64,000 nt of DNA, from NCBI RefSeq assembly GCF_001751365.1, contig NZ_LJGT01000037.1, forward strand, positions 310,001-374,000, written 5' to 3'. This document shows, in pieces, positions 1 to 8,076 of this stretch. A program made the translations under genes and the position numbers. The stretch's first letter is position 1. Every line of letters starts with the position of its first letter. This stretch comes from Streptomyces abyssalis (lineage in GTDB: Bacteria > Actinomycetota > Actinomycetes > Streptomycetales > Streptomycetaceae). The notes beneath the pieces were generated by a model. It did not search any database. It worked only from the letters and a program-made list of their open reading frames with translations, and was not told the DNA's origin.

Positions 1-1
1 G

Positions 2-1063
2 GGCTGCACGCTTGACGAAGTGGCGGGCCTGGCACGGGGGATGACGATGAAGGAGGCGCTGCACTACGACCCGCAGGGCCGGTACGTACCACTCGGCGGA
101 GCCAAGGGCGGCATCGACTGCGACCCGCAGGACCCGGAGGCCTACGGCGTGCTCGTGCGCTATCTGCGCGCGATGCGCCCGCACATCGAGCACTTCTGGA
201 CCACGGGCGAGGACCTCGGGCTGACGCAGACGACCGTGGACTCCGCGGCCGCCGAAGCCGGGCTGTCCTCCACCATCCAGGCCGTCTACCCGCTTCTCGA
301 CGACGAGCGTGCCGCGCGGCGACGGCTCGATGACGCCTTCGCCGTCGAAGTGGACGGCATCGGGCTCGACGAGCTGGTCGGCGGCTGCGGCGTCGCCGAA
401 GCGGTGCTCGCGGCGCTCGACAGGGCCGGAGTGGCCTACGGGTCCGCCCGCGCCGCGGTGCAGGGGCTGGGCACCATGGGCGGCGCCACCGCCCGCTTCC
501 TCTCCCGCGCCGGGCTGAAGATCGTCGCGGTGGCAGACGTCGAGGGGACCATCGCCGACCCCGCCGGGCTGGACGTGGAGGCCCTGCTCGCCGCGCGTGA
601 CGCGTACGGCACCGTGGACCGCTCGGCACTCGCCCCCGGCAACAGGCGGCTGCCGGGCGGCGCCTGGCTCTCCGCCGATGCCGAGGTCCTGGTCCCGGCA
701 GCGGTCTCGTACGCCGTCGACACCGTCAACCAGTCGCAGATCACGGCCCGTTGGATCGTGGAGGCGGCCAACATGCCGGTGCTGCCGGAGGCCGAGGAAC
801 TGCTTGCCGCACGCGGGGTCACCGTACTGCCGGACGTCGTCGTCAACTCCTGCACGAACGCCTGGTGGTGGTGGACGCTCTTCGGCGACATCGGCGCCGA
901 CGCCGACGAGGCGTTCACCCGCACCCGCCGCTCGATGCGCGCCCTGACCGGCCTGATGCTGTCACGCGCGGAGGCCGACGGCACGACCCCGAGGGCTGCC
1001 GCCCACGCCATCGCCGCCGAGCGGCTGCCGGTCATCGCGGAGCGATTCGGGCGGTACGGGTGA
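2..1063 (+). CDS. Glu/Leu/Phe/Val dehydrogenase, 5' end outside the window
   Basis: This is an NAD(P)-dependent amino-acid dehydrogenase, which oxidatively deaminates an amino acid (glutamate or a branched-chain/aromatic one) to its 2-oxo acid in the cytoplasm. The frame is open to the left edge with family-like residues (TLDEVAGLARGM), so the true start lies upstream. A GTG at 20 is internal. The substrate-side motif PLGGAKGG is at about residues 30-37 of the visible protein. The Rossmann nucleotide site VQGLGTMGGATARFLSRAG lies near the middle, and the C-terminal NSCTNAWWWW segment is intact. About 350 residues are visible against a family norm of 400-450. Substrate cannot be fixed from sequence alone. 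The next gene starts 74 bp on. Confidence 0.88.
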   Translation, partial: GCTLDEVAGLARGMTMKEALHYDPQGRYVPLGGAKGGIDCDPQDPEAYGVLVRYLRAMRPHIEHFWTTGEDLGLTQTTVDSAAAEAGLSSTIQAVYPLLDDERAARRRLDDAFAVEVDGIGLDELVGGCGVAEAVLAALDRAGVAYGSARAAVQGLGTMGGATARFLSRAGLKIVAVADVEGTIADPAGLDVEALLAARDAYGTVDRSALAPGNRRLPGGAWLSADAEVLVPAAVSYAVDTVNQSQITARWIVEAANMPVLPEAEELLAARGVTVLPDVVVNSCTNAWWWWTLFGDIGADADEAFTRTRRSMRALTGLMLSRAEADGTTPRAAAHAIAAERLPVIAERFGRYG

Positions 1064-1136
1064 ACCCGTCGCCACGGGAGGCGCGAAGGAACTTATTGGT
1101 TTGCCGCCGGCCGGCCAAGTCGGATAGGAAATCCGC

Positions 1137-1706
1137 ATGCTGAGGGGGAGCAAGGTCGGGCTCAGGGCCCGGCACGAGGACGACATCCCGGTCCTGCAGG
1201 CCGAGTTGCACAACGACGTGGTCAACTACTCGCGGTCCGACGACCAGCCGTGGCGCCCGGTCGCGCCCGGTGCGAAGGACTCGCAGTCGGTGGTGGACGA
1301 CGACAAGAACCAGGCCCATGTCCGGTTCTCCGTGGTGGAGCTGGACGGTGGCGCGCTGCTCGGCTTCGCGAATCTGTGGGGCATCGACAATCACAACCGG
1401 TCCGCGCACATCGGGCTGGGGCTGCTGCCGTCCTGTCGCGGCAAGGGCTACGGCACGGACGTGGTCGCGGTTCTGTGCCACTACGGTTTCGTCGTGCGCG
1501 GCCTGCACCGGCTGCAGGTCGAGACGCTGTCGGACAACGCGGCGATGCTTGGCGCCGCCGAGCGCAACGGCTTCGTCCGGGAGGGCGTGCTGCGCTCCTC
1601 GGCCTGGGTGATGGGCGAGTTCATGGACGAGGTGCTGCTCGGCCTCCTCGTCCAGGACTGGAAGCCGGACTCGAAGCCGCGCTCGAAGCAGTACTCGAAG
1701 GGCTAG
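1137..1706 (+). CDS. GNAT-family N-acetyltransferase (RimJ/RimL type)
   Basis: A 189-residue GCN5-related acetyltransferase, predicted to move an acetyl group from acetyl-CoA to an amine; the acceptor is unknown. The beta-bulge and acetyl-CoA pyrophosphate loop are visible as GLGLLPSCRGKGYGTDVV (motif A). They are followed by the family pattern of a conserved asparagine helix (SDNAAMLGAAERNGF) and the strand REGVLR. The ATG at 1137 has an AGGAAA ribosome site 6 bases upstream. The last 15 residues are a Lys/Ser-rich tail (DSKPRSKQYSK) outside the fold. A GC-rich hairpin follows the stop. Confidence 0.85.
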   Translation: MLRGSKVGLRARHEDDIPVLQAELHNDVVNYSRSDDQPWRPVAPGAKDSQSVVDDDKNQAHVRFSVVELDGGALLGFANLWGIDNHNRSAHIGLGLLPSCRGKGYGTDVVAVLCHYGFVVRGLHRLQVETLSDNAAMLGAAERNGFVREGVLRSSAWVMGEFMDEVLLGLLVQDWKPDSKPRSKQYSKG

Positions 1707-1731
1707 GCTGCCGCCCTGCCCAAGGGCCGGA

Positions 1732-1759
1732 CCCCGGAGGCGCCGAAGCGCCCCCGGGG
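1732..1759. terminator. GC-rich hairpin between convergent genes
   Basis: Arms CCCCGGAGGCGC and GCGCCCCCGGGG pair over 12 bp with one mismatch around a CGAA loop. It sits between the stops of the acetyltransferase (1706) and the M14 peptidase (1780) and could serve both. There is no T-run, which is common for Streptomyces terminators. Confidence 0.6.
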
Positions 1760-1779
1760 GTTCCCGGTGCGGCCGGCAC

Positions 1780-3114
1780 TCAGGTGCCGGCGCAGTACTC
1801 CGCTTCCTTGCCGATGGAGCGGTACATGCAGTCGGCGTTCTCGATCAGCTGGAGCACCGCGTCGCGGTTGCGGTCCGTCTCGCGCTCGATGACCTCGTCC
1901 GGCGGGTAGAAGCCGCCGCCGGCGATGCTCTCCGGATACATCTCGAAGGTGTAGCCGAAGATCTTCTGGTTGCCCCACAGCCAGTCGTCGATCGAGCCGT
2001 CCGTGATGTAGAGGTCGCTGGACTGCTCGGCGGTGTAGCCGTTGCTCGCGCCCATCTTCTCGCCGACGGCCGCGAAGGCGTCACGGTCGTCCTGGGTGAG
2101 CCCCTCGGCGGTGTCGTCGTGGGTGTATCCGTAGGGCCACAGCACCAGTTCGCTGTAGGTGTGGAAGTCGATGGCCGCCTTGATCTGCTGCTTGCCTCCC
2201 GTGACCCGGGAGCGTACGAAGTCGGCGACGACCTTCACCTCGGGTGCCGACTCGGCGGACGGGCCCCGGTAGGTCTCAGAGCTCTCGTTGCCGGAAGAGC
2301 CGCCGCAGCAGCCCCACTTGTAGTCCCAGTTGCGGTTGAGGTCCGTACCGACCGCTCCGGCACCGGAGTTGGGCTGCCGGTTCTTGCGCCAGCTGCGGTA
2401 GGAGCCGGACTCGATGTCGTATTCGCCGCCGTCCGGATTGAGGTCGGGGACGATCCAGATCTCGCGGCCGTTCACGGCGTCCGCTATGCGGGAGTCCGTC
2501 GCGTAGTCCTCGCCGAACTCGCGCAGCAGGTAGAGCGCCATCTCGACGGTGAGGTGCTCGCGGGCGTGCTGGTGGTGGGTGAAGAGGACCTCGGGCTCGT
2601 CCTCGTCCGTGCCGACGTTGTCGCTGACCTTGACGGCGATGATGTCCCGGCCCTCGTGGGACTTGCCGATGACGGTCTTGCTCATGATCGAGGGGTTCTG
2701 CTCGATGCGCTGGTCGATCTCGTTCATCGCTTCGGCGTAGTTGTGGTAACCCGCGTCGTCGGGTGGGAAGTCGCGGGGCTCGGCGTCACGTCCGCCGGTG
2801 CGGGCAGGAGGCCCGGCCAGCTTCTTGAGGTCGTGTCCGAGCTTCCGCAGCGTGCGGGTCTGCGACGGGTCGGCGCTGACGACCACGGAGTGGTCGTGGA
2901 CCTCGTCGATCGAGACTCCGGTGGCCGCGAGGGCGGTGCGGGCCGCCGGAGTGGACGGCCCGTGGATCTCGTACTGCCTGATGGTCTCCTCGGCGGTCGC
3001 GGTGGACGGCCGGTCGGGGGAAGAGGCGGTGGCTGCGGTGAGCGGCGCCGCGAGTGCGAGCGCCAGCAGGGCGGCGAAGGCGGCGGACCGCTTTCGGTGT
3101 GTACGAAGTCGCAT
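1780..3114 (-). CDS. secreted M14-family zinc carboxypeptidase
   Basis: A 444-residue extracellular metallocarboxypeptidase that removes C-terminal residues from peptides. The N-terminus ([10 protein letters not shown], then a hydrophobic Ala/Leu run to about residue 30) is a signal peptide. Residues 40-110 look like a propeptide, and the catalytic domain starts near YHNYAEAM (about 123). Zinc ligands are H183 and E186 in HAREHLTVE and H318 in DFHTYSE; the general-base glutamate is E391 in TFEMYPE. A substrate-binding arginine is in [12 protein letters not shown]. The enzyme is full length. It lies 190 bp downstream of a subtilisin-like gene on the same strand, so the pair looks like a secreted protein-degradation locus, although a strong hairpin lies between them. 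Confidence 0.92.
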   Translation of the reverse strand: MRLRTHRKRSAAFAALLALALAAPLTAATASSPDRPSTATAEETIRQYEIHGPSTPAARTALAATGVSIDEVHDHSVVVSADPSQTRTLRKLGHDLKKLAGPPARTGGRDAEPRDFPPDDAGYHNYAEAMNEIDQRIEQNPSIMSKTVIGKSHEGRDIIAVKVSDNVGTDEDEPEVLFTHHQHAREHLTVEMALYLLREFGEDYATDSRIADAVNGREIWIVPDLNPDGGEYDIESGSYRSWRKNRQPNSGAGAVGTDLNRNWDYKWGCCGGSSGNESSETYRGPSAESAPEVKVVADFVRSRVTGGKQQIKAAIDFHTYSELVLWPYGYTHDDTAEGLTQDDRDAFAAVGEKMGASNGYTAEQSSDLYITDGSIDDWLWGNQKIFGYTFEMYPESIAGGGFYPPDEVIERETDRNRDAVLQLIENADCMYRSIGKEAEYCAGT

Positions 3115-3146
3115 GGCAACTCCTGGATCGGGAGCAAGGGGGGTGC

Positions 3147-3178
3147 CCGGAGGGCGCGGACGGGTCCGCGCCCTCCGG
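3147..3178 (-). terminator. 15-bp perfect hairpin downstream of the S8 protease
   Basis: Arms CCGGAGGGCGCGGAC and GTCCGCGCCCTCCGG are perfectly complementary over 15 bp with only a GG loop. The element lies after the stop of the S8 protease (3305, minus strand) and before the start of the M14 gene (3114). It is best read as the S8 terminator or an attenuator between the two protease genes. Confidence 0.65.
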
Positions 3179-3304
3179 TCTGGCGATGCGAGGTGCTGTA
3201 CGGCGTCCCGGGGCCGGCGGCACGGCCGTGGCTGCGCGCGCCGGGCCCGGGTGCGGTCCGGTGCTGGGAGGAACGGATGCTTCTCCGCGCACCGGACCGA
3301 CGGA

Positions 3305-4507
3305 TCAGAACAGGCTGTGGAGGAGCTTGTTCGGGGAACCGGTCATCGGGTCCTGGACCTTGTCGTTCGTGGCGTTGTTCACGAGCGCGTCGCGGACCTC
3401 GGCGGGGGAGGCGTCGGGGTGGTCGGCCAGGTAGAGGGCGGCCACACCGGCCGTGTGCGGCGAGGCCATGGACGTACCGCTGATGGTGCTGGTGGCGGAG
3501 TCGTCATCGATCCAGGCGGACGTGACGTCCACGCCGGGCGCGAACAGGTCCACGCACGTCCCGTAGTTGGAGAAGGAGGCGCGTGCGTCCGCGTTGTCGG
3601 TGGCGCCGACCGTTATCGCCTCGGTCACCCGGGCGGGGCTGGCGGTGCAGGCGTCCTGGGGGAAGCCGAGGAAGTCGCCGTTCCCGGCGGCGAGGGCGTA
3701 ACTGACGCCGGAGGAGATGGAGTTGCGCACTGCGTTGTCGAGTGTGTCGCTGGCGCTGCCGCCGAGACTCATGTTGGCGACGGCGGGCTTCGCGGCGTTG
3801 GCGGTGACCCAGTCGACGCCCGCGACCACACCGGAGACGGTGCCGGATCCGTTGCAGTCGAGGACGCGGACACCCACGACCGAGGCTTCCTTGGCCACCC
3901 CGTACGTGGTCCCGGCAGTGGTACCTGCGACGTGTGTGCCGTGCCCGTTGCAGTCGTTGCCGTTCTGGCCGTCGCCGACGGTGTCGGTGCCGATGGACGC
4001 CCGGCCGCCGAACTCGCTGTGCGAGGTGCGGACTCCGGTGTCGATGACGTAGATGTTCACGCCAGAGGCCGTGGTGTTGTAGGTGTACGTGCTGTCGAGC
4101 GGCAGGTCGCGCTGGTCGATCCGGTCGATTCCCCAGGTGGCGTCCTGCTGGGTGTCGCTGACCGTGATCTTGGAGTCCTGCTCCACGAGGGCGACGCGCG
4201 GGTCGGTGGCCAGCTTGCGTGCCTGAGCCTCCGTCATCTTCGCGGAGAAACCATTCAGCACGTCGTCGTAGACATGCGCGGGACGGCCTTTGCCGGGGGT
4301 GAGTTCGTCCGCGACGGAGCCGGTGGACCGGGTGCCGTCCTTGAGGGTGACGATCCAGCTGCCCGGGATCTCCGTCCCGGTGGGTGCAAGCTTCACGTCG
4401 GCGGGGGAGGGCGTGGCGCTGTGGGCCGGCGTTCCGGCCAGTTGTATGCCTGCCATCAGCAGGACTGCTGGGACGAGGGCGCTGAGACGACGGGTGACAG
4501 ATCGCAT
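3305..4507 (-). CDS. secreted subtilisin-like serine protease (S8, proteinase K type)
   Basis: A 400-residue secreted endopeptidase. The start is placed at [12 protein letters not shown], because the upstream codons in this frame lack a leader while this Met opens a clear signal peptide ending near PAHSA. Residues about 50-110 (SWIVTLKDG to KITVSD) form an I9-type inhibitor propeptide. The catalytic triad is visible: D156 in VIDTGV, H189 in [10 protein letters not shown] and S346 in [12 protein letters not shown]. Oxyanion-hole Asn is in ALAAGNG. The mature enzyme contains several Cys (NDCNGHG, LDCNGSG, DACTAS, GTCVD) that probably form disulfides. Upstream are three CTCTTGAC direct repeats (minus-strand sense). 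It is one of two neighbouring secreted peptidases. Confidence 0.93.
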   Translation of the reverse strand: MRSVTRRLSALVPAVLLMAGIQLAGTPAHSATPSPADVKLAPTGTEIPGSWIVTLKDGTRSTGSVADELTPGKGRPAHVYDDVLNGFSAKMTEAQARKLATDPRVALVEQDSKITVSDTQQDATWGIDRIDQRDLPLDSTYTYNTTASGVNIYVIDTGVRTSHSEFGGRASIGTDTVGDGQNGNDCNGHGTHVAGTTAGTTYGVAKEASVVGVRVLDCNGSGTVSGVVAGVDWVTANAAKPAVANMSLGGSASDTLDNAVRNSISSGVSYALAAGNGDFLGFPQDACTASPARVTEAITVGATDNADARASFSNYGTCVDLFAPGVDVTSAWIDDDSATSTISGTSMASPHTAGVAALYLADHPDASPAEVRDALVNNATNDKVQDPMTGSPNKLLHSLF

Positions 4508-4798
4508 GAAGTGCACCAGACCTTTCCTGGACCAAATCTCGGACGCGTGCGGACCGGGCTGCTGCGTGCCTCGACCTGGCAGGGGCGTGGTGGGGCACGC
4601 GGATGTGTGACTGGTCAGGTGGTACACGGGGCAACTGGAGCTGCTTCCGGCCGAGTTGATCCGGCGTGCCGCCGAGCTTGGGTTCCGGTTGTCCGTCGGT
4701 GGGACGAGAACACCCGGGCCGGCGCACCGAAGCTGTCAACAGCCCTTGTCGAAGCCGCTGCCCTGCTGCGCAGAAGTCTGCGGGGCCCTGAAGACCTC

Positions 4799-4824
4799 GT
4801 CAAGAGCACGTCAAGAGTCAAGAG
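4799..4824 (-). promoter_or_regulatory. three GTCAAGAG direct repeats upstream of the S8 protease
   Basis: GTCAAGAG occurs at 4799-4806, 4810-4817 and 4817-4824, read CTCTTGAC toward the protease. The first two are 11 bp apart, one helical turn, as in sites of winged-helix regulators. They lie 290-320 bp upstream of the S8 start in a 397-bp gap (4508-4904) with no convincing gene. A TTGACA-like box at about 4733-4738 is closer to the start and could be the -35. Confidence 0.35.
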
Positions 4825-4904
4825 CCTCGGCCGGCGGGGGAATCGGCACGGGGCGGGCGGGCCGGGCCCGCGGTGTGGTCCTGCGAACGTCGGTCAGCGG
4901 GTTT

Positions 4905-5351
4905 TCAGACGGCGGACGCCGCGTCCGCGAGGTCGATGACGCGGGCGGTGGCGGAGGCCGTGGCGATCGTCGACTCGTCGCCGTCGAAGAGGGACGCCTC
5001 CAGGAACGCGAGATCACCCTCGCGGCGCACCACGCGTCCCCGCCCGATGAGCCGCCCCGGACGGGCCGGACGCAGGAAGCTCACCTTCAGCTCCAGGGTG
5101 GACTGGAACTCCCCGGGGCCGACCGTGGCGAGCAGGGCGGGGCCCACGGTGTCGTAGAGCATCGCGGAGAGGAACGCTCCCAGGACGTTGCCCATGGGGT
5201 TGGTGAAGTCCTCCGTCGCCGTGAACGCCAGCTCGATCGTGCCCTGTTCGGGATCGGCGTCCAGGAACTCAAGCCCCAGCGTCTGCGCTGCCCGCGGCAT
5301 GGGCGCATGCCCGGCAACGCCGTCCCAGAACGGTCCGGTCCTCTCGGGCAT
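4905..5351 (-). CDS. PaaI-type hotdog thioesterase
   Basis: A 148-residue single-domain hotdog protein predicted to hydrolyse acyl-CoA thioesters. The family pattern is visible as NPMGNVLGAFLSAMLYDTVGPALL (the helix that carries the catalytic Asp) followed by the strands TLELKVSFLRPARPGRLIGRGRVVRREGDLAFLEASLFD. The usual HGG of PaaI enzymes is replaced by GNVLGA, as in the DUF4442/YbdB side of the fold, so activity is less certain than fold. The start ATG is supported by GGAAGGAG 10 bases upstream. It is transcribed alone, with 210 bp to the divergent M50 gene. Confidence 0.75.
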   Translation of the reverse strand: MPERTGPFWDGVAGHAPMPRAAQTLGLEFLDADPEQGTIELAFTATEDFTNPMGNVLGAFLSAMLYDTVGPALLATVGPGEFQSTLELKVSFLRPARPGRLIGRGRVVRREGDLAFLEASLFDGDESTIATASATARVIDLADAASAV

Positions 5352-5561
5352 GGTCGCTGCTCCTTCCGTCGCCTGCCTCCGCGGCCCTCGCGGCCTCCGC
5401 GGTCATCCGCATTGTCAGGCAAACGCGAGAGGTTCCGCGGTTCTTCCACACCCGCCCGGCCTCTCCGCAACCGCCCCACCGATGGCCCCCGGGGCGGTTC
5501 AAGTGGGCGGGCCGGTGGGACGACTGACTGTTCGTAGACGCTTCGAGCAGGGGAGAGAGAC

Positions 5562-6701
5562 GTGCGGGCGACCTTCGTGATGGGACGGATCGCCGGTGTC
5601 CGTATCGGCGTCCACTGGAGCGTGCTGCTCATCTTCGGGCTCATCGCCTTCGGCCTGGCGCAGGGCCGCCTCGCCGACGCGTATCCGGACCAGCCGGTGG
5701 CCGTGTACTGGGTGGCCGGGTTCCTCGCGGCCGTCGTCTTCTTCTTCTCACTCCTCGCGCACGAACTGGCCCACGCCCTCGTGGCCCGGCGTAACGGCAT
5801 CGACGTGGACGACATCGTCCTGTGGCTGCTCGGCGGAGCGGCCCGGATGAAGTCGGAGGCCGCGACCCCGGCAGCGGAGCTGCGGATCGCGGGCGTCGGC
5901 CCGCTGGTCAGCCTCCTGCTGGGCGGTCTGTTCGTGCTCACCGCCTGGGTGCTGGACGTGGCAGCCGCACCGGGGCTCGTCGTCGAGGCGGTGGCCTGGC
6001 TGGCGGCCATCAACGTCCTGCTCGCGGTCTTCAACTCCGTTCCCGCCGCCCCGCTCGACGGTGGCCGGCTGCTTCGTGCCTTCCTCTGGTGGCGTACGGG
6101 CGACCGGCTGAAGGCGACGGCGGGCGCCACCACCGCGGGACGTGTCTTCGGGTGGCTGCTGGTGCTGCTGGGACTCGTGCTCTTCCTGGGCAGCGGCTCG
6201 TTCGGCGGACTGTGGCTCTCGCTGGTCGGCTGGTTCCTCATCGCGGCCGCCACCGCCGAGGGACGGCAGGCGCAGCTGCGCGGGGTGCTGTCCGGCGTGC
6301 CGGTGCGGGACGCGATGACGCCCGATCCCATCACGGCGCTCACCGGGCTGATCGTGGCCGACTTCCTGGCCGGTCCGTCCTACCGGAAGCGGCACTCCGC
6401 CTTCCCGGTCGTCGGCGAAGCGGGAGCACCGGTGGGGCTGCTCACGCTGGAGGGCGCCAGACGGGTGCCGTGGGACAGCGCCGAGAAGGTGACGGTGGAC
6501 GAGGTGATGGTGCCGCTGTCCCAGGTCACGGTCGTGGGTCCGCAGGACTCGCTGGCGGACCTGCTGCCGCGCATGGAGTCCGGTGCGCACAACCGGGTCC
6601 TGGTGGCGGACGGAGGGAGGCTCGTCGGCATCCTCACCCTCTCGGACGTGAGCCGCACGGTGACGTGGCTCATGGACTTCGCGGAGCCGGGGCGGCGCTA
6701 G
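5562..6701 (+). CDS. M50 site-2-protease-like membrane metallopeptidase with CBS domains
   Basis: A 379-residue integral membrane zinc peptidase of the Rip/SpoIVFB-like group, expected to cleave substrate segments within the membrane. The zinc motif is HELAHALVARR (HExxH) in the second hydrophobic segment, with the third ligand Asp in NSVPAAPLDGGRLLRA. About six transmembrane segments occupy residues 10-240. The C-terminal part (VRDAMTPDPI onward, about 245-375) carries two CBS repeats, which usually bind adenosine nucleotides and tune activity. The GTG start is preceded by GGGGAGAGAGA. It stands alone; no anti-sigma substrate is adjacent. Confidence 0.9.
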   Translation: MRATFVMGRIAGVRIGVHWSVLLIFGLIAFGLAQGRLADAYPDQPVAVYWVAGFLAAVVFFFSLLAHELAHALVARRNGIDVDDIVLWLLGGAARMKSEAATPAAELRIAGVGPLVSLLLGGLFVLTAWVLDVAAAPGLVVEAVAWLAAINVLLAVFNSVPAAPLDGGRLLRAFLWWRTGDRLKATAGATTAGRVFGWLLVLLGLVLFLGSGSFGGLWLSLVGWFLIAAATAEGRQAQLRGVLSGVPVRDAMTPDPITALTGLIVADFLAGPSYRKRHSAFPVVGEAGAPVGLLTLEGARRVPWDSAEKVTVDEVMVPLSQVTVVGPQDSLADLLPRMESGAHNRVLVADGGRLVGILTLSDVSRTVTWLMDFAEPGRR

Positions 6702-6834
6702 GAGTCTCCGGGCGGCGTGCCCACCTTCACCGGGCAGACGGATCTCGCAGGCAGGTCGCCCGGGAGCGTCCGAGTCCTTCGTCCTGGTCGGGTGACCCGC
6801 GTCACATCAGGCTGCTGTCAGAAATCGGGGCGCC

Positions 6835-6863
6835 GTCTCGTTCAAGGGGCACGCGAACGAGAC
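6835..6863 (+). promoter_or_regulatory. 9-bp inverted repeat in the leader of the flavoprotein/sigma operon
   Basis: GTCTCGTTC (6835-6843) and GAACGAGAC (6855-6863) are perfect inverted repeats around an 11-base spacer, ending 12 bases before the ATG at 6876. The right arm abuts the ACAGGAG ribosome site. It could be an operator or a translational hairpin. A GTCACA (6801-6806) and a GTCAGA (6817-6822) resembling the ECF41 -35 element lie just upstream, but their distances to CGTC (6834-6837) do not fit the expected spacing well. Confidence 0.45.
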
Positions 6864-6875
6864 AGGAGCCACGCC

Positions 6876-8066
6876 ATGAAGCACCGCATCGTCGTACTCG
6901 GCGCCGGTTACGCCGGGGCCTTCGCCGCCGGCAACCTGGCCCGCCGGCTCTCCCCGGCGGACACCGAGATCACCGTCGTCAACGCCGTGCCCGGTTTCGT
7001 CGAGCGGATGCGGCTCCACCAGCTCGCGACCGGTCAGGACGTCGCGTTCCGCGAGCTCGCCGACGTGTTCGCGGGCACCGGCGTGCGGCTGCGCCTGGCG
7101 CGCGTCACCGGCATCGACCCCGAGAGCATGACCGTCGCCGTGACCGGCGAGGACGGCGACGGCGAACTCGCCTACGACACGCTTCTCTACGCGCTCGGCA
7201 GCTCCGTGGCCCACCACGGTGTCCCCGGCGTGGCCGAGCACGCCTTCGATGTGACCGGCCTGTCCTCGGCGCTGCGTCTGCGCGAGCGCCTGGCCGGCCT
7301 CGGCGAGGGCGGCACCGTGCTGGTCGTCGGTGAAGGGCTGACCGGCATCGAGACCGCCACCGAGTTCGCCGAGTCCCGGCCGGGCCTGTCGGTCGCGCTC
7401 GCCGCCCGCGGCGAGCTGGGCGACTGGCTCTCCCCGAAGGCCCGCCGTCACCTGCGCCAGGCCTTCGACCGGCTCGGCGTCACCGTCCACGAGCACACCC
7501 GCATCGAAGCCGTCGAGCCGGGACGGGCGATCGCCGCCGGCGGTACGTCCGTCCCGGCTGACGTGACCGTGTGGTCGGCCGGGTTCGCCGTGCCCCTCAT
7601 CGCGGCCGCCGCCGGCCTGGAGGTTGCCGGGACCGGCCAGATCGTTGTCGACCGCACCATGCGCTCGGTCTCGCACCCGGACGTCTACGCCGCCGGTGAC
7701 TGCGCCTACGCGATCGGCGAGAACGGCCGGCCGCTGCCGATGTCCTGTGCCTCGGCCGGCTTCACCAACATGCAGGCGACCGCCGCGATCATTGCGCGCC
7801 TGACGGGCGGCGAGGTCCCTGCCACCGGGTTGAAGTACTACGGCAACCACATCAGCCTCGGGCGGCGGGACGCGATCTTCCAGATGGTGGACGGGAACGT
7901 CCGGTCGAAGTCCTGGTACCTGGGCGGCCGGACCGCCGCGCGGCTCAAGTCGGGCGTGCTCAAGGGGGCCGGGTTCGGCATCGCCCACCCGACCTTCGGC
8001 ATGCCGAAGCGCAAGCGTCGCCTCGTCACCGCGCCTGACCGGGTCGGTGTGAGGGGCGCCGCATAG
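6876..8066 (+). CDS. NAD(P)/FAD-dependent oxidoreductase, NDH-2-like
   Basis: A 396-residue two-dinucleotide-fold flavoprotein of the type II NADH dehydrogenase group. The FAD motif GAGYAGAFAAGNLARRL is at about residues 8-24, the NAD(P)H motif VVGEGLTGIETATEF at about 150-165, and the second FAD contact YAAGDCAYA at about 270. The start ATG at 6876 is chosen because it has an ACAGGAG ribosome site and begins right at the dinucleotide fold. A C-terminal membrane anchor is not obvious, so a soluble role is possible. The next gene, an ECF41 sigma factor, begins 11 bp after the stop. ECF41 genes are typically coupled to an oxidoreductase, epimerase or carboxymuconolactone decarboxylase that they control, so this is the probable regulatory target. 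Confidence 0.88.
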   Translation: MKHRIVVLGAGYAGAFAAGNLARRLSPADTEITVVNAVPGFVERMRLHQLATGQDVAFRELADVFAGTGVRLRLARVTGIDPESMTVAVTGEDGDGELAYDTLLYALGSSVAHHGVPGVAEHAFDVTGLSSALRLRERLAGLGEGGTVLVVGEGLTGIETATEFAESRPGLSVALAARGELGDWLSPKARRHLRQAFDRLGVTVHEHTRIEAVEPGRAIAAGGTSVPADVTVWSAGFAVPLIAAAAGLEVAGTGQIVVDRTMRSVSHPDVYAAGDCAYAIGENGRPLPMSCASAGFTNMQATAAIIARLTGGEVPATGLKYYGNHISLGRRDAIFQMVDGNVRSKSWYLGGRTAARLKSGVLKGAGFGIAHPTFGMPKRKRRLVTAPDRVGVRGAA

Positions 8067-8076
8067 GCTGTTCCGC

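Noticed and set aside
4799..4824. PHO box (PhoP site) reading of the GTCAAGAG repeats
   Set aside because: The spacing fits but the unit differs from the GTTCACC-type PHO repeat.
2119..4939. Long plus-strand open frames opposite the M14 and S8 proteases
   Set aside because: Both proteases show catalytic motifs and signal peptides on the minus strand; the plus-strand frames are Gly/Val/Arg-rich without any family pattern.
5087..6343. Long minus-strand open frame opposite the M50 protease
   Set aside because: Antisense shadow of GC-rich coding DNA: Arg/Ser/Pro-rich, no domain, no ribosome site.
6801..6837. ECF41-type promoter (GTCACA or GTCAGA with CGTC) upstream of the flavoprotein
   Set aside because: The elements are present, but the spacers I measure (27 or 11 bases) do not fit the roughly 16 bases reported for SigJ-like promoters, so I did not annotate a promoter.
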